From: an uncultured Erysipelotrichales bacterium
GTDB lineage: Bacteria > Bacillota_I > Bacilli_A > Erysipelotrichales > Coprobacillaceae
Length of the DNA stretch: 18,677 nucleotides
Assembly: GCA_910579135.1 (NCBI GenBank)
Contig: CAJTTM010000046.1
Coordinates: 1-18,677 of the forward strand
Direction: 5' to 3'
Shown: piece by piece, positions 1 through 6,624 of the stretch
Numbering within the stretch: position 1 is the stretch's first letter
Layout of the letters: every line of letters starts with the position of its first letter
Position numbers and translations under genes: made by a program
The notes under the pieces: model-generated
What the model saw: only the letters and a program-made list of their open reading frames with translations
Database searches by the model: none
What the model was told of the DNA's origin: nothing

Positions 1-25
1 AATAGCGAGCTGCCGCCTCCTATAT

Positions 26-54
26 GGATTTCTACTTTAAGAAATCCTTTTTTT
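26..54 (+). terminator. Intrinsic terminator of an upstream transcription unit
   Basis: A perfect 8-bp stem, GGATTTCT (26-33) with AGAAATCC (40-47), has a 6-nt loop and is followed by seven T (48-54). This is a classic rho-independent terminator for a plus-strand transcript ending at the left edge. Bases 5-20 just before it are unusually GC-rich for this genome; the gene they belong to lies outside the window and I could not identify it. Confidence 0.8.
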
Positions 55-116
55 AATTCTTTTTTTAATAAAAATTCATAATTTATACATAAAAACATAT
101 TATATTTATGTATGTA

Positions 117-145
117 TTGTAAATTTGATAAATTTATGGTTTAAT
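117..145 (+). promoter_or_regulatory. Candidate sigma-A promoter for the rodZ-pgsA-pncC-recA operon
   Basis: TTGTAA (117-122) is followed after 17 bp by TTTAAT (140-145), and the -10 is preceded by TGG, an extended -10 element. It lies between the upstream terminator and the first gene of the operon. The region is AT-rich, so chance matches are possible. No LexA-like GAAC-N4-GTTC box is visible here. Confidence 0.4.
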
Positions 146-190
146 AGTTTTGATTTAATATTTACATGAAGTGATGGAGGAATAGATCAT

Positions 191-1117
191 ATGGAAAATC
201 TTGGTGAAAAAATAAAAGAACAACGTATATTAAAAAAGATGACCATTGAAGAACTTTCTAAAGAGACTTTTTTGTCTGTTGCGATTTTGAAAGATATTGA
301 AGCAGGGAAATTTGATAGATATGAGGGTGAAGAAACCTATGTTAAGATGTATTTAAAGAAAATTTCTGATGTTTTAGATTTAGATAAACAAGAACTTACT
401 CAAAGTTATGTAGAATTAACTAAAGAAATAAAACTATCACAGTTAGATGAAAAATTATCAAGTGAGAAGAATCAAGAAAAAATTGTAAAAGAAGGAAAAA
501 ATTTTAAATTTGGTTCACCTCATTTAGCTAGAAAAAAATCTGTATATGAAGATAAGTCTCATATTAAGATTTTTAGGTTTTTATTAGTATTTATATTAAT
601 TGCAGGTATTATTACTGTTTTATGGTGGGGGATATCAAAAACTAAATCTAATGTTGATTCAAAAGATTTTAATAAAAACAACAATATAGCTGGGGAAGGA
701 CAAATTTTACCACCTGATGATAAGGATGATAAAAATAAAGTTGATAATAATCAACCAAGTCAACCTAACAATAATCCTTCTGTTTCAAAAGTGAAATTTG
801 AAAAGAAAGATTCTTTAAAATATGATTTTACTATAGATAGTGAAGAAAAAGAATTTGTTTTTAAAATTGTTTTTGGAAATGATTCATGGAGTTCATTGAA
901 AGTTAATGATCAAAATTACTCTGCATTTGATGCAAAAGTGTATAAAAAAGATGAGTCTGTTGAATTAAAATTTAATTCTGATGACTTTAATAGCTTAGAC
1001 TTAAAAAATGGATATAGTATGGGACATCGTTACTTTATTAATAATGTAGAAGTACCTTTAAGTGAGGATGATTATTCTGAAGGTATAACACATTTAATTT
1101 TACAGTTAAAGAAGTAA
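191..1117 (+). CDS. rodZ: RodZ-like transmembrane HTH protein (cell shape)
   Basis: This 308-residue protein has the RodZ architecture. Residues 1-70 form a helix-turn-helix of the HTH_25/Xre type (LGEKIKEQR at the start, then the second-helix segment TIEELSKET). A charged linker follows, then a single membrane segment at about 126-148. A low-complexity Asn/Asp/Pro/Lys spacer (about 155-200) leads to an extracytoplasmic beta-rich domain (about 203-308), which matches the C-terminal RodZ domain. In known systems RodZ links MreB filaments to the membrane and helps maintain shape. Start: GGAGG at 176-180 lies 10 nt before the ATG. The next gene, pgsA, starts one base after the stop, so the two are probably translationally coupled. 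The same gene order (ymfM-pgsA-cinA-recA) is known in Bacillus. The assignment rests on architecture, gene order and short motifs. Confidence 0.85.
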   Translation: MENLGEKIKEQRILKKMTIEELSKETFLSVAILKDIEAGKFDRYEGEETYVKMYLKKISDVLDLDKQELTQSYVELTKEIKLSQLDEKLSSEKNQEKIVKEGKNFKFGSPHLARKKSVYEDKSHIKIFRFLLVFILIAGIITVLWWGISKTKSNVDSKDFNKNNNIAGEGQILPPDDKDDKNKVDNNQPSQPNNNPSVSKVKFEKKDSLKYDFTIDSEEKEFVFKIVFGNDSWSSLKVNDQNYSAFDAKVYKKDESVELKFNSDDFNSLDLKNGYSMGHRYFINNVEVPLSEDDYSEGITHLILQLKK

Positions 1118-1118
1118 T

Positions 1119-1712
1119 ATGAATTTACCTAATAGATTAACAACCATTAGACTTTTTTTTGTCCCATTACTAGTGGTTGTTTATTTAATACCTTATGAAC
1201 AATTTAATATAGTTGTTCCAACTTATGAACTTTTATCAACTCATTTAACGATTATTGATATTATTTCTTTCCTTTTATTTTTTCTAGCATCAATAACTGA
1301 TTATTTGGATGGATATCTTGCAAGAAAAAATAATCAGGTAACTACATTTGGAAAATTTATGGATCCTATTGCGGATAAATTAATTGTTAATACTGCGTTG
1401 TTATTGTTAGTTTCATCTAATGCTATTTCAATCATAGTTCCTATTATCATGATAGGTAGAGATACAATTGTTGATGCAATTAGAATGGTTAGCGTTACTA
1501 AAAATAAAGTATTAGCTGCTAGTTATTTAGGAAAGGCAAAGACAATGTTGCAAATGATTGCAATAAGTGTTTTGTTGTTGAATAATGTTATTTTTGATTA
1601 TTTTAATATACCAATGGGGTCTATTTTAATAGTTATTGCAACTATTGTTTCTGTGATTTCAGGAGTAGATTATTTTATTAAAAATAAGGATTATATATTG
1701 GAGAGTATGTAA
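1119..1712 (+). CDS. pgsA: CDP-diacylglycerol--glycerol-3-phosphate 3-phosphatidyltransferase
   Basis: PgsA makes phosphatidylglycerol phosphate from CDP-diacylglycerol and glycerol-3-phosphate, the committed step to phosphatidylglycerol and hence to cardiolipin and lipoteichoic acid. The CDP-alcohol phosphotransferase motif D-G-x2-A-R-x8-G-x3-D-x3-D is complete: D64, G65, A68, R69, G78, D82, D86, with D61 just before it. The opening NLPNRLTTIR is typical of PgsA. Several hydrophobic segments (about 10-24, 42-60, 88-112, 140-157, 165-187) fit a polytopic membrane enzyme. The length of 197 residues is normal. It begins one base after the rodZ stop with only a weak ribosome binding site (AAAGAAG), implying coupling, and its stop overlaps the next ATG by one base. 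Confidence 0.95.
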   Translation: MNLPNRLTTIRLFFVPLLVVVYLIPYEQFNIVVPTYELLSTHLTIIDIISFLLFFLASITDYLDGYLARKNNQVTTFGKFMDPIADKLIVNTALLLLVSSNAISIIVPIIMIGRDTIVDAIRMVSVTKNKVLAASYLGKAKTMLQMIAISVLLLNNVIFDYFNIPMGSILIVIATIVSVISGVDYFIKNKDYILESM

Positions 1713-2179
1713 TGAATGATTTAGCAAGTTTATTAATCCAAAATAATATGTCTATATCAAGTGTAGAAAGTTTTACTGTTGGTGGATTTGCATCGCTGAT
1801 TGGAAACGTTCCAGGAATATCAAAAGTATATAGAGGGAGTTTAGTTAGTTATCAAACAAGAATTAAAAGAGATGTATTAAAAATAGATGAAAAAATAATT
1901 GACACATATGGTGTTGTTTCTAATGAAGTTGCAGGAATGATGGCTATAAATGGTCAGAAGATGTTTGATAGTGATATATGTATATCATTTACTGGTAATG
2001 CAGGACCTGATGCAATGGAAGATAAGCCAGTTGGATTAATATATGTAGGAATAGCAATCTTTGATTCTATTCATGTTTTCTCATATCAATTAAATGGTAG
2101 ACGTCAACAGATTAAAGAACAAGCTATCAGTTTAGGATGTGCTGAATTGTATAAACTTCTGTGCATGACAAACAAATAA
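1712..2179 (+). CDS. pncC: Stand-alone CinA C-terminal domain / PncC-like nicotinamide-nucleotide amidase
   Basis: At 155 residues this is only the CinA_C (PncC) domain; the N-terminal MoaB-like domain of full CinA is absent. The family enzyme deamidates nicotinamide mononucleotide to nicotinate mononucleotide in the pyridine nucleotide cycle. Family landmarks are visible in order: ES at 19-20, SLVSY at 43-47, YGVVSNEVA at 66-74, an AGP-containing loop at 94-99, KPVG at 105-108, and a late RRQQ segment. Two normally strict motifs deviate. The usual E-S-C-T-G-G reads ESFTVG (19-24), and the usual T-G-I-A-G-P reads TGNAGP (94-99), so activity is less certain than the fold. ATG overlaps the pgsA stop (TAATG). 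It sits 24 bp before recA, as cinA does in Bacillus and Streptococcus. Confidence 0.8.
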   Translation: MNDLASLLIQNNMSISSVESFTVGGFASLIGNVPGISKVYRGSLVSYQTRIKRDVLKIDEKIIDTYGVVSNEVAGMMAINGQKMFDSDICISFTGNAGPDAMEDKPVGLIYVGIAIFDSIHVFSYQLNGRRQQIKEQAISLGCAELYKLLCMTNK

Positions 2180-2203
2180 ATATAAAAAGCAGGAGGTAAA
2201 AAT

Positions 2204-3256
2204 ATGGCTGAAAAAAAAGTAAAAAATCAAGAAAAGGATTTAGAAAAGAAAAAAGAAGATGCATTAAAAAGTGCAATTAAAGAAATTGAAAAACAATTTG
2301 GAAAAGGATCAGTAATGAAATTAGGAGAACGTACTGCAATAGATATTGATGTTATTCCTTCAGGTTCATTAACACTTGATGCTGCATTGGGAATAGGTGG
2401 ATATCCTAAAGGAAGAATTGTTGAAATTTATGGTCCTGAATCTAGTGGTAAGACAACCTTAACTTTACATGCAATTGCAGAAGTTCAAAAACAAGGTGGA
2501 AAAGCAGCGTTTATTGATGCTGAGCATGCAATTGATCCAACTTATGCAAGTAATCTAGGTGTTAATATTGATGAGTTGATATTATCACAACCAGATAGCG
2601 GTGAACAAGGATTACAGATTGCTGAAATGTTAGTAAGAAGTAATGCTATTGATTTGGTTGTTATTGATTCTGTTGCTGCTTTAGTTCCTCAAGCCGAACT
2701 TGATGGAGAAGTTAGTGATAACAGTATGGGACTTCAAGCAAGATTAATGTCTAAGGCATTAAGAAGATTATCTGGTTTAATGAATAAGACTTCTTGTACT
2801 ATTATTTTTATTAACCAATTAAGAGAAAAAATTGGGGTTATGTATGGTAACCCTGAAACAACAACTGGAGGTAGAGCATTAAAATTTTATTCATCAGTGA
2901 GAATTGAAATTAGAAAAAGTGAACAAATTAAAAATGGCGGTGAAGTCATTGGAAATAAGGCTAATATTAAAGTTGTTAAGAATAAAGTCTCTCCACCATT
3001 CAGAACAACATCTGTTGATATCATTTATGGTAAAGGAATTTCTCGTGATGGCGAAATATTAGATTTGGCTGTAGAACATGATATTGTGGATAAATCGGGA
3101 GCATGGTATGCATACAATGGTGAAAAGATTGGTCAAGGAAGAGAAAATGCTAAGATTTATTTGACATCTCATCCTGAAATCATGTCTGAAGTAGAAGATA
3201 AGCTAAAAGCAGTTTTATTTTCTGATGAAGAAGTAAAAGATACTGAAACAAAATAG
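2204..3256 (+). CDS. recA: Recombinase RecA
   Basis: RecA forms ATP-dependent filaments on single-stranded DNA, catalyses strand exchange, and activates LexA self-cleavage. The 350-residue length is normal. Walker A GPESSGKT is at 77-84, the catalytic Glu region AEH at 106-108, and Walker B LVVIDS at 151-156. The L2 DNA-binding loop follows GNPETTTGG (215-223). The N-terminus is a Lys/Glu-rich extension and the C-terminus is acidic (DEE near 341-343), as in other RecAs. The ribosome binding site AGGAGG (2191-2196) is optimal. The gap to pncC is only 24 bp and shows no LexA-type box, so recA is probably transcribed mainly from the operon promoter or an intragenic one. Transcription ends at the hairpin just after the stop. 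Confidence 0.98.
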   Translation: MAEKKVKNQEKDLEKKKEDALKSAIKEIEKQFGKGSVMKLGERTAIDIDVIPSGSLTLDAALGIGGYPKGRIVEIYGPESSGKTTLTLHAIAEVQKQGGKAAFIDAEHAIDPTYASNLGVNIDELILSQPDSGEQGLQIAEMLVRSNAIDLVVIDSVAALVPQAELDGEVSDNSMGLQARLMSKALRRLSGLMNKTSCTIIFINQLREKIGVMYGNPETTTGGRALKFYSSVRIEIRKSEQIKNGGEVIGNKANIKVVKNKVSPPFRTTSVDIIYGKGISRDGEILDLAVEHDIVDKSGAWYAYNGEKIGQGRENAKIYLTSHPEIMSEVEDKLKAVLFSDEEVKDTETK

Positions 3257-3261
3257 TAATT

Positions 3262-3296
3262 AAAAAGAAACTATATATAATGTAGTTTCTTTTTTT
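3262..3296. terminator. Bidirectional terminator between recA and the PPTase gene
   Basis: A perfect 10-bp stem, AAAGAAACTA (3264-3273) with TAGTTTCTTT (3283-3292), has a 9-nt loop. The plus strand gives a run of seven T (3290-3296) for recA. The minus strand gives five T (complement of 3262-3266) for the convergent gene, whose stop codon lies in the T tract at 3295-3297. Confidence 0.85.
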
Positions 3297-3798
3297 ACAT
3301 GTTTATTATATTTATATCTTCTTTATGATTTGAGGCAACATAACAACTATATTTATCATCTATATTAATCTTAGAAAATAGGCATTTATTATAATCACCA
3401 TTATATTTCTTTTGGTTTTTAATAAAATGAAAGATACTATATCCATATAATTTTACAAAGCTTTCTTTTTTGCACCATAAATCAAAGAAGGCATTTTCGC
3501 CATATTGTTTAATATAAAAGTTTTCATTATCAGTAAAATACTCTCGTATTTTATCAAAATGAAATTCTCGATGTTTTTCAATATCGATTCCCATTTCATA
3601 TTGACTACATGCAATAATATAATAATCATAACTATGAGATACATTAAAATAGAATGGATTGTTTTCAATATAAGGTTTTCCAAATTTTTCTGTATAAATA
3701 CTTATTTCTTTATCATATTTAATTGTTTTAGCATATAGTTCTAAAATAGATTGTTTATAATTTTTATTTTCAGGATTCTTAATTACATATATATTCAT
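3295..3798 (-). CDS. Sfp-type 4'-phosphopantetheinyl transferase
   Basis: Enzymes of this family move phosphopantetheine from CoA to a serine of acyl- or peptidyl-carrier proteins. Using the upstream ATG at 3840 for numbering, the family motifs are FNVSHS (65-70), GIDIE (84-88, Mg-binding D86 and E88) and WCKKES (122-127, third metal ligand E126). I prefer the ATG at 3798, giving 167 residues beginning MNIYVI. AGAGGA lies 8 nt upstream of it, and a candidate extended -10 (TGG-TAGAAT, around 3831-3839 complement) would place the transcript start downstream of the 3840 ATG. An ATG at 3804 is also possible. The protein is shorter than Sfp (224 residues). No polyketide or peptide synthetase lies nearby, so the substrate may be the fatty-acid carrier protein or a remote carrier. 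Convergent with recA. Confidence 0.85.
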   Translation of the reverse strand: MNIYVIKNPENKNYKQSILELYAKTIKYDKEISIYTEKFGKPYIENNPFYFNVSHSYDYYIIACSQYEMGIDIEKHREFHFDKIREYFTDNENFYIKQYGENAFFDLWCKKESFVKLYGYSIFHFIKNQKKYNGDYNKCLFSKINIDDKYSCYVASNHKEDINIINM

Positions 3799-3852
3799 AT
3801 TCATTTTCCTCTTATAGTTCCTATAAAAATATTCTACCATAAAAAGAATGAT

Positions 3853-3880
3853 TTGTATTTTATAATTTTTCTTGTATAAT
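3853..3880 (+). promoter_or_regulatory. Sigma-A promoter for the ABC-F gene
   Basis: TTGTAT (3853-3858) and a consensus TATAAT (3875-3880) are 16 bp apart, 47 bp upstream of the ABC-F start codon. It points away from the divergent phosphopantetheinyl transferase gene. Confidence 0.6.
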
Positions 3881-3927
3881 AAGAAAAGACATCTATTAAA
3901 AATTAATATAAAATAAAGGAGAAGTTT

Positions 3928-5526
3928 ATGATATCAACACAAAATGTATCATTACAATATGGAGATAGAATTTTATTTCAAAATGTAAATGTTAAATTTA
4001 GTGAAGGAAATTGTTATGGAATTATTGGGGCTAATGGGGCTGGAAAGTCTACATTTCTTAAAATTCTTTCAGGAGAAATTGAACCTAATAAAGGTGAAGT
4101 TTTTATAACTGAAGGACAAAGATTGTCAGTTTTAAAACAGAATCACTTTGCATATGATGATTTTGATGTTTTAACTACTGTTATAATGGGAAATACAAGA
4201 CTTTATGATATTATTGAAAGAAAAAATGAATTATATAGTAAAGCAGATTTTAATGATGAAGATGGAATAGAACTTGCTGAATTAGAAGGAGAATTTGCAG
4301 AAATGGATGGTTGGAATGCCGAAGTGGATGCTGAAATTCTTTTGAATGGTTTAGGAATAACATCTGAGTATCATCAAGCTTTAATGAAAGATTTAGGTGA
4401 AAGACAAAAAGTTAAAGTATTATTGGCTCAAGCTTTGTTTGGGAATCCTGATATTTTATTATTAGATGAGCCAACTAATGGTCTTGATTTAAAGAGTGTA
4501 AAATGGTTAGAAAACTTTTTGATTAACTTTAATAATACAGTTATTGTTGTTTCACATGACAGATATTTCTTAAATCAAGTATGTACACATATTGCAGATA
4601 TAGATTATAGTAAAATACAATTATATGTTGGAAATTATGATTTTTGGTATGAATATTCACAAATTATGCTTAAACAAGCAAAGGAAATGAATAAGAAAGC
4701 AGAAGCTAAGAAGAAAGAACTTGAAGAATTTATTGCACGTTTTAGTGCTAATGCTTCAAAAGCAAAACAAGCAACAAGTAGAAAGAAATTATTGGATAAT
4801 TTAGAGATGGTAGATATCAAACCAAGTCTTAGAAGATATCCTTTTATTGATTTTCGTATTGATAGAGAAGTGGGAAATATTGTATTAAATGTTGAAAACT
4901 TAAGTAAAACTATCAATGGAATAAAAGTATTAAATAATGTTTCTTTTTCAATGTCACCTAAAGATAAGATTGCTTTTTTATCAAATAACGAATTAGCAGT
5001 TACAACGCTTTTCAAAATTATTACTGGAGAGTTGGAAGCTGATGAAGGTACTTATCAATGGGGAGTTACAACAACTCAATCATATTTTCCTAAAGATAAT
5101 AACAGTTATTTTGAAAATTGTGATTTAACTTTAATTGATTGGTTAAGACAATTTACAACTGAAGAAGTTTATGAACAGGATCTAAGAGGATGGTTAGGAA
5201 GAATGTTGTTTTCTGGAGAAGAAGCATTAAAAAAGGCATCGGTCCTTTCTGGGGGAGAGAAAGTGAGATGTATGCTTGCGAAAATGATGATGGCTAACAG
5301 TAATGTACTTATTTTTGATGAACCAACTAACCATTTAGATTTAGAATCTATACAAGCATTAAATGAAGGATTAATAAGATTTAAAGAAAATATTCTTTTC
5401 ACATCGCACGATCATCAATTTGTACAAACAGTTGCGAATAGAATTATTGAACTTACAGATAATGGTTGTATAGATAGATTATCAACTTATGATGAATATT
5501 TAGAATATAAAGATAGCTTAGAATAG
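3928..5526 (+). CDS. ABC-F family ATPase, YkpA/YbiT type
   Basis: This soluble protein of 532 residues has two ABC ATPase domains and no membrane segments, so it belongs to ABC-F. Members bind the ribosomal E site and act as translation factors or antibiotic-resistance proteins. Domain 1 has Walker A GANGAGKST (34-42) and Walker B LLLDEP (177-182). A Lys/Glu-rich helical linker (about 243-300) is the P-site tether region. Domain 2 has LSGGE (440-444) and DEPTNHLD (464-471). Two sites deviate. The first signature reads LGERQ (156-160), not LSGGQ; as I recall, the YkpA/YbiT branch is relaxed here. The second Walker A reads SNNELAVTT (352-360), with V358 where the catalytic Lys belongs. The first DEPTN motif has G in place of H. 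AAAGGAG (3915-3921) is 6 nt before ATG. Monocistronic, with its own promoter and terminator. Confidence 0.9.
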   Translation: MISTQNVSLQYGDRILFQNVNVKFSEGNCYGIIGANGAGKSTFLKILSGEIEPNKGEVFITEGQRLSVLKQNHFAYDDFDVLTTVIMGNTRLYDIIERKNELYSKADFNDEDGIELAELEGEFAEMDGWNAEVDAEILLNGLGITSEYHQALMKDLGERQKVKVLLAQALFGNPDILLLDEPTNGLDLKSVKWLENFLINFNNTVIVVSHDRYFLNQVCTHIADIDYSKIQLYVGNYDFWYEYSQIMLKQAKEMNKKAEAKKKELEEFIARFSANASKAKQATSRKKLLDNLEMVDIKPSLRRYPFIDFRIDREVGNIVLNVENLSKTINGIKVLNNVSFSMSPKDKIAFLSNNELAVTTLFKIITGELEADEGTYQWGVTTTQSYFPKDNNSYFENCDLTLIDWLRQFTTEEVYEQDLRGWLGRMLFSGEEALKKASVLSGGEKVRCMLAKMMMANSNVLIFDEPTNHLDLESIQALNEGLIRFKENILFTSHDHQFVQTVANRIIELTDNGCIDRLSTYDEYLEYKDSLE

Positions 5527-5539
5527 CTGTCTTTTTTTT
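5509..5539 (+). terminator. Terminator of the ABC-F gene, overlapping its stop codon
   Basis: AAAGATAGCT (5509-5518) pairs with AGCTGTCTTT (5525-5534) through one T-G wobble, with a 6-nt loop and eight T (5532-5539). The stop TAG (5524-5526) lies at the loop/stem boundary, so the left arm is coding sequence. Confidence 0.8.
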
Positions 5540-5566
5540 GTGAAAGTACATTATTTTGATTATAAA
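5538..5566 (+). promoter_or_regulatory. Candidate promoter for the glycosyltransferase-YfhO operon
   Basis: TTGTGA (5538-5543) and TATAAA (5561-5566) are 17 bp apart and sit directly after the preceding terminator. The transcript would carry a leader of about 100 nt before the GT2 start. That leader holds an inverted repeat and a short frame, described among the findings. Confidence 0.45.
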
Positions 5567-5598
5567 AGAAATTAAGGAGAATAATATAAAAAAGGCTT

Positions 5599-5630
5599 TA
5601 TCATTAAACAAAATATGTTGCCTAATGATA
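5599..5630 (+). repeat. Inverted repeat in the leader of the GT2-YfhO operon
   Basis: TATCATTA (5599-5606) and TAATGATA (5623-5630) are perfect 8-bp arms around a 16-nt loop. No T run follows, so it is not a terminator. It may be an RNA stem in the leader or a protein-binding site; the function is unknown. Confidence 0.45.
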
Positions 5631-5676
5631 CTAGTCTAAAATATCTATCAAATTATTAAAAGCGGAGGTGATTGAT

Positions 5677-6624
5677 ATGAAATTATCATTAATTGTTCCA
5701 TGTTTTAATGAAGAAGAAAATATTAAACTCTTTTATGACGAGGTCAAAAAATATTTTAAACATCATATTCATCAATACGAAATCATATTTATCAATGATG
5801 GAAGTCAAGATAAAACATATAATGAATTAAAAAGATTATATCAAAAACATTCAAAAGAAATGACAATCATACAATTTTCAAGGAATTTTGGAAAAGAAGC
5901 TGCAATTTTAGCTGGATTAAGAAAATCTAGCGGAGAATATGTTACTATCATTGATGCTGATTTACAACAATCTCCTAGATATGTTGTAGAAATGGTAAAT
6001 TTTTTAGAACAGCATAAAGAATATGATAGTGTAGCAGCTTATCAAAAAAGTAGAGAAGAAAGAAAAATAATCATATTCTTTAAAAATCTTTTTTATAAAC
6101 TTATGAATAAAATTACAGAAATAGAAATATATCAATCAGCAAGTGATTTTAGAACTTTTAGAAGAAATGTCGTTGAAACAATAGAACAATTACCAGAAAG
6201 ATGTAGATTTTCAAAAGGAATATTTGCATGGGTAGGATTTAATACATATTTTATGCCTTATGATGTAGAACAAAGAGTAAACGGTGAATCCAAATGGTCT
6301 TTGATGAAATTATGGACATATGCATTAGATGGTATAGCGGCTTTTTCTACAACCCCATTAATTTTATCATCTATTATAGGAATAATCATAACAATATTAG
6401 CATTTATGTTTATGATATATGTTGCAATAGAAACTGTTGTATGGAAAGAAAAAGCAACAGGTTACTCTATATTAATTACAGTTATCTTATTATTATCAGG
6501 TATTCAATTATTTTCAATAGGAATATTAGGGCATTATCTTGCAAAGAACTATACCGAGTCTAAACAAAGGCCAATATATGTTGTAAAAGAATGTGTTGAT
6601 AGAAAGAAGGAATATGATGAATGA
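5677..6624 (+). CDS. GT2 polyprenyl-phosphate glycosyltransferase (CsbB/GtrB-like)
   Basis: The protein has a GT2 GT-A domain (about 1-225) followed by two membrane helices (about 228-253 and 263-287), the layout of enzymes that transfer a sugar from a nucleotide sugar to undecaprenyl phosphate on the cytoplasmic face. Motifs seen: the opening LIVPCFNEE (5-13), FINDGSQD (38-45), the metal-binding DAD with LQ (93-97), and the acceptor-binding segment with NGESKW (202-207) leading to ALDGI (216-220). The start is ATG at 5677, with GGAGG (5664-5668) 8 nt upstream; an in-frame GTG at 5668 overlaps that ribosome binding site and is rejected. The 3' end overlaps the yfhO-like gene by 8 nt, so the two are a translationally coupled pair. 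The sugar cannot be read from sequence; GlcNAc or glucose is plausible by analogy with CsbB and GtlA-type pairs. Confidence 0.85.
   Translation: MKLSLIVPCFNEEENIKLFYDEVKKYFKHHIHQYEIIFINDGSQDKTYNELKRLYQKHSKEMTIIQFSRNFGKEAAILAGLRKSSGEYVTIIDADLQQSPRYVVEMVNFLEQHKEYDSVAAYQKSREERKIIIFFKNLFYKLMNKITEIEIYQSASDFRTFRRNVVETIEQLPERCRFSKGIFAWVGFNTYFMPYDVEQRVNGESKWSLMKLWTYALDGIAAFSTTPLILSSIIGIIITILAFMFMIYVAIETVVWKEKATGYSILITVILLLSGIQLFSIGILGHYLAKNYTESKQRPIYVVKECVDRKKEYDE

Noticed and set aside
1..25. Possible tRNA, tmRNA or RNase P RNA end
   Set aside because: The few GC-rich bases do not show a CCA end, T-loop or other conserved core; only a tentative note is justified.
3453..3738. Open frames on both strands inside the phosphopantetheinyl transferase gene
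   Set aside because: They are Ile/Phe/Leu-rich low-complexity translations with no ribosome binding site and lie across a gene with clear family motifs.
4635..5402. Minus-strand frames antisense to the ABC-F gene
   Set aside because: Antisense frames of an AT-rich gene with no start signal; the plus-strand product has ABC motifs throughout.
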